Shown piece by piece: positions 12,101-24,400 of a DNA stretch of 64,000 nucleotides (position 1 is the stretch's first letter; the number at the start of each line of letters is the position of its first letter). The DNA comes from Polydactylus sextarius (lineage: Eukaryota; Chordata; Actinopteri; Polynemidae): positions 6,917,001 to 6,981,000 of the forward strand of contig CM028906.1 of NCBI GenBank assembly GCA_016801845.1, written 5' to 3'. The notes beneath the pieces are model-generated. The model was not told the DNA's origin and did no database searches. It saw nothing but the letters and a program-made list of their open reading frames with translations. The position numbers were made by a program, and so were the translations under genes.

Positions 12101-15100
12101 CAAGTTATTATGTCTAATGTGAATAGGCTCCTTTAGCTCTTCTTTGGGCTCCACCTACTCCAGCTGAATTTGCTCCACCTGTTTACACTGGTTTTTTCAC
12201 GGAGTGATTTATTAGTCATAGTTTAAATAAACGAAGCTACCGAGTTGGACCTTAAAGCTCAGCGGATTGAGCACAACAAGGGCCTCAAAGTTGAGAAATT
12301 TCTAAATGCTTTTAATGTCAGAGGTCAAAAACAAAGCCAGTGATTTTAAAAAAAAAAAAAAAAAATCCTGACAGATGTTACTGTACAACAATACGATGTT
12401 AATTTGAGCAAAGTGTAATTGTTAGAAGACCTAGTTTTTAAGTTTTGAGTTTAGAACCGCTCTCTGGAGTCACAAAAATATGGAGAGGCTTAACAGTCAG
12501 TTCCCCATGGATTACTTAGAGTTATTCAGTGAGAGGCACAGTGTTACAGAGTTCGGATTTTGACAGTCATTTGACTTAAGTTGTCAAGGGAGATGCCAGT
12601 AACAAGACAGGCATGTAGAAAAGTCTGGCAGGGGATTGAAAATGTGTATTTGTGTGTAGATTTAGGAGCATAAGGGTGTGTGTATTTCTTTCTTTATTCA
12701 TTTATTTACTTATTCACCTGCATGTTTTTTTATAAACTTATTAATCAGATGTTCAGTTTCTGTCTACAAGGTGTTTGTCGGACATTACTTACCCCCTTTG
12801 TACAAATAAACATTAAAATAGGAAATAAATTCACATTCGATGAGTAAAGGTGGTTAAACTGAAGACAATAAATATTATTCATATTAATGCGTTACTTGGG
12901 AATATTTGTCATGAAAAGCGCTTTGATTGTTGCCTAATTGTTAAGTGTTTTAAGCTACAGTCCTAATAGATTTGTTGGCTTTCAGGCCATTGAAACAAAT
13001 TAGCAGCGTTTGTTGGATGGGATCACATCCTTTTCAGTGCATCAGCTTTGTGCTGCAGTTGTCGTTCGAGTGTCTTGTGTTGGGAGGGAGGTGGACGGGG
13101 AAGAGTTTCTTGCTCATGTGAAAAATGATGTCATAACACTAATGGTAGATGTTGGCCACTCCAAACTTGTAGAAAATTTGGGAAATTGTTAGTATAATTA
13201 TTTCTAAGAAAGAAAAGAAAAGAACCTTAATGGAGCCTCTTTGCAAGATGTGTTTCTAGAGGAAAATAGCAGAAGAGGTAATAGGTAAATTAGAACATAA
13301 GTGATCAGCTTTGTGTGCAGCTGTGATTAGTTCAAAAGAAGGAGACACATTATCACCCGCCCGCAAATCTGAGCATATTATGTTCTTCTTCTCAGAAGGA
13401 TGGGGCTTAGGTTGCATATGTGCTCCCTCTGTCACAAGGTCTTTAAGTGAACTATCTGTTAATCAGAGTGATTCTCCTGCCTGAGCTATTTCTGGCTCTA
13501 TGAACAGCAGAGCTTGCCTCCGGTGAAACAGAAGATTAGCTTGAATTTCAACACACCATCCAGTCATTTACCATAGCCGCTGGTGTTTTTTTTTTTTTTT
13601 TCTGCTTTATTTCATTTATTTATTTTTGCTGTGACCTTTTCCTGTTGACTTCTATTTCTGTGTTTACAAAATAGGAACAAATTCATATCTTTGTCATAGC
13701 CTTGATTGTAAAATCGCCTTTTTTGCAACGAGAAAAAGACAACCAACCACAGAATCTTATGTTTGCAATACCTATGGTCTCTGGAATGTGAACAGGTCTT
13801 CTCATCCTCCTACTCCCCTGTCTTCCTCTTCCCCACACAGGCGTGCCTCTGTCCACTCAGTGGGGCCCTCAAGGCTACTTCTACGCCATCCAGATCTCCC
13901 AATACGGTTTGAGCCACTACAGCAAAAACCTGACCGAGCGTCCTCCCCACGTTGAGGTCTACGACACCGCCGAGGAGAGAGACAGCCGGGCCAGCACGGC
14001 GCCTTGGAGTGTACCGAAAGGTTGCAGCCTCAGCCGCATCTACGATAAGACCCGAGCTACTTCAGTGCGCCAGTTCAGTGCCCAAGGTATGTAAGCCTCG
14101 CACAAGCCCATATGGCCTCGGGGCACACAGTTTTATCTCCTTTAACCGTGGTTGTAGGAGGCTCGATATGCAGCTGCACCCTCAGGACAGGATGATAGTC
14201 GGCCGTGAGTCACAGACACAGTGCAATTATAGTGGCAGGCTGGACGTCGCATACTGACAGATTCCTAAAAGATGATGATGATGATGATGATGATGATGGC
14301 AGGAACACGGCGTCACACATTTCATCCTATATTGTTCACTTAGACACAGTCGCATCTACTCTGTCTAAAAATATTGTGAACATTCACACTAATGCTTCCA
14401 CTATGGACTCTCTCCTCACAACACACACATTATCAGAGTGTGAAATCATAACTCTTGTCTCCAAGTGTTATCGTCTAAAGTTTGTTAAACCTGGACAGGA
14501 CAGAGGACAGTTTTTATTAAGCTGTTTCTTTGTTTTCAAGTTGATGATATCACATTTTGACACAGGTTGTCAGGTACGTAAGATGAAAGTGTCTAAAAAC
14601 AGCTCACAGACCTCTGCTTTCACTTTAAATAAGCCAAAACAGTTTCACACTGTTGTTTTTAGCAAACTGAGTAAATATTATATTTGTTGTGAATTAGTTT
14701 CAGCTGCTATTCAATACACATCCTCTGGTCCTATGAGTATTTACAACAGCAGGACGGTAAATCTAGGAACCAGCTTAATGTAACATTACCTCACCCAGTG
14801 CAACTCACTGATGTGTTTTTAATTGAACAACACAATTAATTATAGTTTTATTTTAGGCAAATCAGTTAGCTCTGGGTCAGGTTTTTTATGGTCCTTACTC
14901 AGATATTATCTATTACTCATTACTGACATTAAACCGTGTTTTATTTATTTATTTTCTATTAATCAACCTGTTTTATAATATATTACAAGAGCGTATACAA
15001 GCGATGTAACAACAGAATGTGTTTATAAGATAAAACTTTCTTCTTTGTTTGTTTTCGAGGGATTCAGTGAGATTTGAAAATTTCTGGAAGAATCTAAAAA

Positions 15101-18100
15101 ATCCTTACAAGCTGTTAAAACCCTATCGTGTCTTTATTTCTCCATAAGTACGTGATTAACAGGGCTTCAAGATAATGGGGACTTTCATCACTTGTAATAA
15201 AACCGACCGAGTTTGTGCTGTTTCAGCTCCAAGGAATCAAATTTAATTCACCTCATTCAGACTGTATCCAAAGCTCATGTGGCACCGAGGACACACTGCT
15301 CCGGTCTGCAGTCTCCTCATTTATGTGTCTAAAAATTGATGGAATATATGAAGGGGTGAAGAAAAATCCAGACTCCAATTGTACTTTTCATAATGTCCCA
15401 AACAGAGCTGAATTCAGGGCTGCAGCAGGAGTGTGTGGTGGGAAGGGTACACTCTGACTCAGATATTGTGGCAAAGTTAAAAACCCTGTCAAACTCCAGT
15501 CCTGATCTCAGAGTTAGTAGACAGCTGCCCATTGACTGTGACACCAGGGCTGGTGGTCCTGTGCAGGAGCTTCAGTGTGTCTACTCCAGCTCTTGGGATC
15601 CCGGGTCTTGTCAGATCCATCCTCAATCCTTGTTGTCACATGTCTGGCTCAGGTCCACAAAGACGGTAAATAGCAGGTGCTGTTACTGTCACATTTGTCT
15701 TAGGGTAATGTATAGACATGATCTGTAGTGCTCTCATGTTGTGAAACATGAGACATACAGTGACGGTGCATAACTCTGAGTGCTCTACGTATAGAAACTA
15801 TAAATAAAATCTGACAGTCAATTACAACAGAGATGGGGTTTGTAGCCCAGTTTTCAAGCTGCACAATGACCAGGACAACAAGACAGTTGGCAGTTGGCGT
15901 TATTTTTGGAATTGGAAGATGTCAAAATCTTTTACCACTGCTGTCTGTGTGCTGTCTTTATTCTCATCTGATCTCCTGCTGATATTTCCAGGACACTCTC
16001 TCTCTGTCCTCTATTGAACTGTTTCCTCTGCTGTATTTTCCCCCCTCCTCCTAATTCTCCGGCTCTCAACCTCTCATCATCAACAATTTCGTTTCATTTC
16101 ACCACCCTGCACCTTTTTTCCCCTCCTTCTTTCTCCTCCAGCTCACCTTGTCTTAAAGCTTCAACTCACCATCACGGTCTCTTTCCTTGACATCATATTT
16201 TCATCATCGCTGCTCAGCCTTCCCCTGGCAGTCCTTATTCTCCATTAATCTTTCCCGTCTATCTTTGGATTTCAGTTTTCCTCTTCTATTTACTTATTTC
16301 CACCCGCTTCTCACCCCCCACCCCCAGGCCTCCTGCGCCTTCAAAATGTTGCAGTCATATTTGCCCGATCCATTTTAATGCCCCATTCTGGTCCAAACTT
16401 TTCTTGTTTTCTTGCTCTGCTGTCAGTTTTTCCTCCCTCCACTTCTCCTACTACTTCCATTTTTTTCCCGTTTGGCTCTTTTTTTTCCCCTCCTTACTGT
16501 ATCTAGGGCGCCAGTGTTGAACAGCCTCTCAAAGCTTCTGACAAGTGGATCAATCGTCTGTCCCCTGATAATAACCTACCATCTGCACGTTGCAGCACGA
16601 ACACTGTCCTCCACTGAGCACCTTCATTTTCTGAATCCCCTGGTGGTTGGTTGATAGTTTAGAACACAGTTTGTACAAACAGTCTCTGTTAGAATGAGTG
16701 GGGTGATCTCTGTATGCAGATGTAGTAAAGTAACAGCTGTCATCAGTGCCAAATCTTTTTTTTTTAGTTTGTTTTGTTTCGTTTGTTTTTTTACCAAGTG
16801 AAGAAGTTTTGAGACTCAATCTTTTTTTTTCTTACAGCATTAAATCTCAGTAAATGTAGTTCATTTTTGTGACACATAAAAACTTAAATAGCCTCTTTAA
16901 AATTGTAATACTTGAGATTTCGGTCCTGGTCCTGGGTTTACCTCGAGTAGATACTTCATCACACATAGAAAAAATATCAGAATAAGTGCTGAAGAAGACA
17001 ACTTGAGCTCGGAACTGAAACGGGTTTTGCAGGTAGTTTTGTGAGCCTGGGGTGGTTAAAAATGTCTGAACATTCGTTTTGCAGACACATTTCTGAAGAG
17101 GGATTGTGACTCTCGTCAATACTGGCATTAAATAAGTTGTTTTTCCTGTAGCTCATGTGTTTCACCAACTGGATGTTTTTAAATTAACACAGAAATCTTC
17201 AGCAGTTACTAAATTCAGCCCTGAACACTGAGACTGATGAATCAGTAACACTGGATCACATGCTTTTTCCAGGCTTAATTAGTGAATGTAAATTTGTTTT
17301 GTTGCTGTCGGAGTGAAAATGCCAAGCTATAGTCGGTTTGATTGAATGAAGTTTTTAAGGGCTCTAACCTTTATATCAAAGTGAAAACAGAGGCCTAAGT
17401 GTCTAAGGCGGAGTCCAGACAACGGTCTCTGTGATCAAAACATTAGTGGTTGGATTTGAAAAAGACTTTTCACCAATAATCTCTGAGCAAACTCATAAAA
17501 CAGATAAAACTTGAGCAGCTTTGAAGGACATGAGGGAAATATTACACTGTCCAGATGTGCCGAGGTCTGTTTAACAGTATTTAAAAACACACACAGTTTT
17601 AAGATTGATATGTCGAATATTATTATGATGGATTCATTCCGCTATTTTCTAAAATTATTAATATTAATAATTATTAGGAAATAAATGACAAATAAACAAT
17701 CAACACACTTTTATCTCTTGTATGTGGTTGAATAATGAGACAGGCATTGATTGTTGCCTTGTCACTTGTTCCGTATCCACTCTACACGTGTTTTTAAGTG
17801 CTCATCTCACGTCCTCACTCTTGTATACAAGCCTGGTTTACGCTGACATATTTCTAGCTCTGCATCTCCTGCCTTATTGCTAAACAGCCAGAGAGCAGAG
17901 CTGAGCTGAGCTGAGGAGGTGGAATCTCGTCTATATTCCCTGCCCATCCTTTATTGATGGCAGAGTAATCACAGGGCCAGGGTACAAATCCACTTACTCC
18001 CTGCATTGCCTTAAGTAATGGATTTATGAGTGCATTAAAGAGCTGTAGTCATCCAGAGGCCCCTGCCAGACTGGCTCTCTCCTTCATTCTCCTCCTGATC

Positions 18101-20689
18101 GACTGTCTTTGTGTCTCAGTTGGCCTCGTCTACTTCTGCTTTCTCAGCTCATGTCATGTGAGAGCTCTCTGTCTCTGATTCTCAATCGTCTTCTCACTAT
18201 TGGCTCATTTTCACTCTCAGCGCTCTCGGGGCTGGCGTTAAGGGCTCTTCTGTGACCTATCATTCCATTACCCTCCTTTTTCTTGACTCCTATATTCTTT
18301 CCTCCCTTCGTCCTTTGGGAGCTTTGATTAGAAAAGGTGTTTTTTATGCTGTTTAGGCCAAACAACAAGGCCAAAAAAAGGAACCCATTCCACAAGCTGG
18401 TAACACAGGTTGGAATGCATTCAGAAAAGCAACTGAAGCTAACGCAACAGAAAGCTGATGGATAGAAAGAGGATCCGTATGTGGAAACTTTCATCTGAGT
18501 TTGTATCTTTGAGTTTTATAGGGAGAAGATGTGGAGAATAGAAAAGTTGCTGCAGTGCATCGACATCTTCTTCCACTTTCTTGTTTTATCGCACTGCTGC
18601 TCTCTTCTTTTCCTCACTTTTCTCCCTCTACTCCCTCTGTCTTCCTAATTAAGCTCAGTGTGCAGTGACACGTCTGTACTCTACATCCCATGAGAATCGC
18701 GTCTGTGTGTGTCTGTCGCTACACTCTCACACACTTTAAGGTACTTCACAGTGGTACAGTAATAACGAAACAAGAACCCCAGTAATAAAAAAAAAAAAAA
18801 AAAAAAAGCAAGGCCTCGACCGCAGATTATTTCTACAGTTGTCTGACTGGTATTGATTTGAGCATTTGACAAAAGATTGAATCTTGGGAACACGAGTAAA
18901 AAGATAAGCTATCACAGAGACATTCTATCAAAAGAGAGAGTATTAAAATAGACAGACGCCCAGGAAAGGCATTCCAGTCAATGTGCTAAAAATAGTCCTT
19001 TGTCATCCGGTAATAGTCATTACTTCCTAATTTCAATCAAATGAGGTTAGTCATTTATTTCTGGCACACGTGCTATAAAATTTCTGGTACATTATACATC
19101 CCCTTTTTTTCTCTCTGTCTCTGCTGCACCCACACGCCCCTGTTCCCCCTTCACAGATTCTTCAGAAGGCGTGTCCCTCCAGCTGGGCAACTCCAAAGAT
19201 TTCATCCTCAGCTTGGACATCAAGTTCATCTCCAACGGCAGCGTGTCCGTGATCCTTGAAACCACTGAGAAGGGCCCTCCCTTTGTTATCCACTACGTGA
19301 CCAACACACAGCTCATCGCCTTCAAGGATCATGAGATCACCTACGGCATCGGGCCACGAACCACCTGGAGCTCCCTCACCCGAGACCTGCTCACCGACCT
19401 CAGGAAGGGAGTTGGACTGTCCAACACTAAGGCTGTGAAGGCCACCAAGGTTAACCTTTTTTAAAACACCACTGTTTAACAACTGTGTAACCAGAACAGA
19501 GCTGAAACAATCGGTTCATTTTCCCCTTTTTAGCTCCTCAGATGTGAGGATTTCCTGCGTTCATGTAAATTCATATTTTGGTTATTTGAAGACATCAACT
19601 TTGTCCTCTATTTGTTTTCACTATTTTTGAACATTTTATAGACAAAACCATTTTTTTTATCAAGAAAATAAACTCAAAGGGAATGTCTGGAGGGAAACCT
19701 GTCAGATTGTTCACTTGGAAGCATACAACTATAAGGCTGTAATTCTAGTTGTAAAATAAATTATTGCAAATTAGATAGATGTACATTTTGCAAAACCTGT
19801 GATATGTTGCATCATGAGAGAGTTTGATCCTCATTGTGAAATGCTCTTTTTAAATAATGACCCATAGGAGTGATAAACAGCATTTTTGAATCAATGCCAA
19901 TTCCCTGTTCTGCTCATTAATTATTTTGTCTGTCTTTGCATCTAATTTTCCTTTTAGATCATGCCCAGACGTGTGGTGCGGTTATTCCTACATGGGCGCG
20001 GCTTCGTTGACAACATCACAATCTCCACCACTGCCCACATGGCCGCCTTCTTTGCCGCCAGCGACTGGCTGGTGCGTAACCAGGACGATAAAGGCGGGTG
20101 GCCCATCATGGTCACCCGTAAACTGGGTGAAGGCTTCCGGCCCCTGGAGCCCGGCTGGTACTCGGCCATGGCTCAGGGTCAGGCCATGTCTACTCTGGTG
20201 AGAGCCTATCTCCTCACCAAGGACCAGGTTTACCTCAACGCTGCCCTCAAGGCAGTAGGACCCTACAAGGTGCCTTCAGCGCAGCACGGGGTCAAAGCTG
20301 TGTTCATGAACAAATATGACTGGTATGAAGAGTACCCCACCACACCCAGTTCCTTTGTCCTCAACGGCTTCATCTACTCCCTGTTGGGACTCTATGACTT
20401 GACTGAGACAGCCGGAGAGAAACTTGGCAGGGAGGCAGGGCAGCTGTTCAGCCGAGGCATGGAGTCACTGAAGGCCATGCTGCCACTCTTTGACACAGGG
20501 TCCGGGAGCATCTATGACCTGCGTCACTTCATGTTGGGCACGGCGCCCAACCTGGCACGCTGGGACTATCACACCACGCACATTAACCAGCTACAACTGC
20601 TGGCATCCATAGACAACTCTCCCATCTTCAAAGATGTGGTCAAGCGCTGGAAAAATTACTTAAAAGGGATTCGTGCCAAGCACAACTAG
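8613..20689 (+). CDS. glce: D-glucuronyl C5-epimerase (four coding exons)
   Basis: Coding exons: 8613-9129, 13841-14086, 19157-19449 and 19958-20689. All introns are GT-AG and the phases agree (1, 1, 0), giving 595 aa; human GLCE is 617. The enzyme converts D-glucuronate to L-iduronate in heparan sulfate and heparin precursors in the Golgi lumen. The start ATG (context GACCATGC) gives a short cytosolic tail, then a hydrophobic anchor at residues about 12-28 (type II membrane protein), then a proline-rich stem near 60-75. Motifs match the family throughout, including KCISGVEG across the exon 1/2 junction, QWGPQGYFY, EGVSLQLGN, TRKLGEGF, WYEEYPTTPSSF and RWDYHTTH. By alignment from the C-terminus, Tyr478, Tyr538 and Tyr556 correspond to the catalytic tyrosines I recall for human (500, 560, 578) and zebrafish (468, 528, 546) enzymes. 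N-glycosylation sequons are NLT, NGS and NIT. The ORF looks intact and functional. Upstream untranslated exons are not located. Confidence 0.96.
9130..13840 (+). other. glce: glce intron between coding exons 1 and 2
   Basis: Donor GTAAGA and acceptor CCCCACACAG. The intron carries long T runs near 9437-9463 and 13587-13600 and an A run near 12348-12364. I see no coding exon, RNA gene or clear transposon inside it. Confidence 0.85.
14087..19156 (+). other. glce: glce intron between coding exons 2 and 3
   Basis: Donor GTATGT and acceptor CCCTTCACAG. It contains a GAT trinucleotide run (14271-14298), a long pyrimidine-rich region (about 15985-16510) and an AT palindrome (17653-17672). An open frame of about 190 codons at 14205-14783 passes through the GAT repeat as poly-Asp. 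It has no family resemblance, and I read it as chance. Confidence 0.85.
14271..14298. repeat. (GAT)9 microsatellite
   Basis: Nine perfect GAT units in glce intron 2, shortly after the exon. Confidence 0.95.
19450..19957 (+). other. glce: glce intron between coding exons 3 and 4
   Basis: Short 508-nt phase-0 intron with donor GTTAAC and acceptor TTTTCCTTTTAG. AT-rich, with no other feature seen. Confidence 0.9.
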
Positions 20690-21008
20690 GCAAACGGTAA
20701 TTCACATATCGTACACAGCTGAGAACAGGAGGAAGATGCTCGTGTGAGGACTGAATGGATGATTGAATGTGAGGTTGGTGCTCACATCGTGTGTCTGTGT
20801 GTGTCCCAGTTTGGGTTGAGATTCGTAATCAAAAAGATGAGTTTAGTCAGCTGCAGCTCTAAAAGTTTCTCGTGTGCTCTGTTGCAGATTTGATATTTTC
20901 TGCAACACTGACTGTAGCTCTCTCCTGTCTTGTTTTGTTTTGTTTTCTTGAGCTAATGTTTGTAATTATGCACAGATCTAGTGTGAGTCTTTGCATTCAG
21001 GAAGAACT

Positions 21009-21018
21009 TGTGTGTGTG

Positions 21019-21098
<80 letters not shown>

Positions 21099-21113
21099 CG
21101 AGCGTGTGTGTGT
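21009..21113. repeat. (TG)n microsatellite
   Basis: About 85 bases of nearly pure TG with one TTTG interruption, then a CGAGCGAGCG break and a few more TG units. It lies about 320 nt after the glce stop codon, so it may be transcribed as UG repeat in the 3' UTR. Confidence 0.95.
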
Positions 21114-21257
21114 TTAAAGTAACAATACATAATGTTCAAGAAAGATGAATCTCCTTGTTTATACTGATTCACATTTCCAACATTATTTGGTGCATCCACT
21201 ACAAGTCTCTGTATTTTTTTACCATTTCATCCCACATTTGCAAAGTTTATTGAAACA

Positions 21258-21263
21258 AATAAA
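21258..21263 (+). terminator. glce: Candidate poly(A) signal of glce (proximal)
   Basis: AATAAA about 570 nt after the glce stop codon, in AT-rich sequence. Confidence 0.5.
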
Positions 21264-21418
21264 CTGTAAATAACAGAATATATTATAAATTATTTGGAGG
21301 ATATTTGGATGTTGCCAAAAAAAAAAAAATCTTATCTTTAAAAATACTTTTAGAAGTTTTAATTTCTTCACTGAAACATAGTTTAATCCCACAACTCTCA
21401 GAAGTTAAAATCAGGAAG

Positions 21419-21419
<1 letters not shown>

Positions 21420-21444
<25 letters not shown>
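21420..21444. repeat. T homopolymer
   Basis: Run of about 24 T residues in the glce 3' flank. Confidence 0.9.
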
Positions 21445-21449
<5 letters not shown>

Positions 21450-24400
21450 TGTTTTTTCATCTTTAAGGTCTTAGGTGAGATACAATGGTGTGGCTGTCAT
21501 CCCTTTACAGAAAAGCTGAAGAGTTTTATGCTTCCAAACCGGTAGCTTCCACGTCGCTCCAGAAGCCCTTCTCTTTTAAAATGCAGATTAATAATTACAA
21601 ATAATTTTGAGAGGATTTTGTTCTTCTTGTTTGTGCTTAGGGAGCTTTAATTCCTTTAATTATTTCTTCGCATGTCAAAGGGACCTGTTATGCCCATTTC
21701 AGCAAGCTCCGTATTTTTATTCTGAAACTCGATTCACAAAAGTCCTCCTGAAAAATTCCACTTTCCAAACATCCGGACGCCTGCTGAGAGGCAGCACAAT
21801 GCCTCATCCTCTTAGGTGTGTGGATGCAGAAGTAACTGCGTTGTATTCATGTATTCAAACTTGAATCTGATCCATCATATGAGAGCAGACAACTCAAGCA
21901 TCTGTAGTAGCAGCAGGTCGTCTCAGTTCAGTAAATATCCCACCCATCACCTGCTTATTGGTCTCTTATTGTGTAGCGTTGCGGCAAGTTAAACCTCTCA
22001 CAGTCTGTACACACGCCACTGTTAACACTTGTACTACATGTAGGAATTGTGCTAAAATGCCGACTGAAGTGGAAACTGTCTGCTGTTTGGAAATACAGAA
22101 GCTAATGTTGCTACTAAAATGGCAGTTGTATTAAATTCCTAAAACAATAATCGAGTGGGAAAATAACACAGGCATCGTTGTCCATGTTTAATATGGATAT
22201 TGTAATATTGGATTTGTGACAGAAAAGAAAGAAAAGCCTGTCTGGTTCCCTTCTGTTTGAGAGGATGCTTGAAATCACCTCTGTGTTGTTAAGTCAACAA
22301 CAATAAGTCAAAGTCAATGAGTCAGACCAGCTCCTTTACCACCCACTTTCTTTACTCCCTACCCATAATTCCTCTGTGTTGAGGTGAGCTGCTGTGTAAC
22401 CTGTGTAAAATCATAATTAATAATTTATCCTAATCAGCTGTTGCTGGATGTTTTCTATAGCTTCAAAACCAAAACCTTCTAAAGACGGTCAGTCGTTGCC
22501 ACAACAAACAGTGACTGATCCGCGCAGCGTCGTAGAGCTCAGCTACATGTTATTAGCTCAGCATCACTTCCAATTCAGCTCGGTTAGTAAAGCAGAAGTT
22601 TCCCACGTCAAATCCAGGCAGTGAATCACAACCGACGCAGACACAGCTGATTCAACTACACATATACGCTGGATTATTAGATGTAAATGAGTACGTTTTG
22701 TTTAATTGCGATCAATGTCAAATAGAGAAGCTCGGTAAACAGATCAGTCTAAATAAGACCCAGCTATTTTATTCTGAAGCTCCTTTATCGCATTAGACAT
22801 ATAAACAAGACTTAAACAAACTCATTTTCTTTAAATACCAAACTTTAGCCCGTCATTGTTACACTCAAATTTGTCTTTGTTTTCCTCCGTTTGAACACCA
22901 GCAACACTTTGATTCCCTCTCTGACCTTTTTAGATTGCTGTTTACTTGGAAACTCGTCTGAAAAGCTCTTCCTCTCCCAGTTGAACTTAGAGATGATAAT
23001 TGCAGGATGCACATGTAGGTGGTGTCGAGCGCGTTGTGTGTTGGAGTAGATGGAGATGGAAGTGCAGCACAGGCGCAGCTGCATCTCACTAGCATGACAA
23101 TTTCTAACATTTAACCAGACAAAGCAGAGAGAAGAGAAGCTGGAAGTAAATTCTTTATAAGCACGAAGAGGCTGTCGGTCCTGGCCGCTTCTCATGTCTC
23201 CTCTCAGCTGTTGCAGGCGCACAAACTCAGCGTTTTTAATCGGAGCGGTGCCCTGTTGACCGCTAGACAAGGAGGAATGGGGTCTCGCCAAGATACTAAC
23301 AATTCACCCGTCTAATAGGGCAGAGGGCCTCGCAGTGCAGCCCCATAGTCAGGTATGAGTCAGCATTCAGTGGCATCGCACTCAAAACAAAACAAAGTGG
23401 AGCCCTCAGCATCGATGAGGCTTTCATCGATCTACCTGAAAGATTATTAATGAGAGGCGGGAGAATCAGGCCAGTTCATCTTTCTGAATGTGTCCGTGAT
23501 GAATTTTCGTCTTGTTTTCATAAAACTGGTGTAAACTTTAATGAATCCAATGAATCCCAGACGACCAGGCTGTGGTAGTGTGAGCTGTATTGAAAATGTC
23601 AGAGAAGCTTTGGATTCATTTTTTCGCAGCTTTGGGACAAACATCTTCCCGACCTCACGTCTCACTTCTACAACAAAACAGTGGGAGGATTGATGAACTA
23701 GTGGTAGGGTCACTGTTTGTAAAACAAGGCTGACATTTTCACAAGCAAGTCTGATTTGTTTGGGGGGGGGATGCTCTTGTGAAAATGGAAACACCACAGT
23801 ACAATATATTTTCGATAGAGCATATATCTATGATATTGTACCCTTTTATTCTCAAGGGAACCCTGTATTCTGTAATACTGTGATTTTATTTTAATAACTT
23901 TTTCCTTTTCCTCAATCTTTTTTATCTTTCGTTCAGTTTAATTCATTCAGTGACCCTAATCCTCTGCTGGAGATGTTTATATCATAGATAGAAGGAATTA
24001 AACTGTCTTTAAAGTTAAAAGATATTATCCCAGAGAAGAAGAGTGAGTCCACGTTTTGACTCACTGATCTTTGGTTTGTTTTCTTTGTGGCATTTTTTCC
24101 CCGTCAATACTTATAATACATTATTCATTTTTTTTATTTTGTAGTTTTCCGACAGGACAAGTAGACGTGTCGTTTTTAAAGGGAACATTCAGGAATTGGA
24201 AGTTTTCTGTGTGAATAACTGGCTCCGTTTTGTTTATACCAAAGTCACTGATTTAAGTACACAGCTGGTCAGTTCATGCAGTTTTGTGTTCGACATTAAA
24301 AGATTAAAAGTCTCCATCGGAGACGTCACGGAGAGACACTGCCTTTTCATACATGTTAGTTTTTCAGATGTAAGTTGAGTAGGTTATAGCAGAAAAAAAC

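Noticed and set aside
14205..14783. 192-codon open frame continuing after glce exon 2
   Set aside because: It runs through a GAT microsatellite as poly-Asp and then unstructured intronic sequence. The exon 2 donor at 14087 and acceptor at 19156 restore the GLCE frame instead.
19162..19482. 106-codon minus-strand frame
   Set aside because: Antisense shadow of the third glce coding exon, which has correct splice borders and GLCE sequence on the + strand.
20872..21117. Open frames over the TG repeat (poly Val-Cys, or Thr-His on the other strand)
   Set aside because: Produced by the dinucleotide repeat. No start context and no homologue expected.
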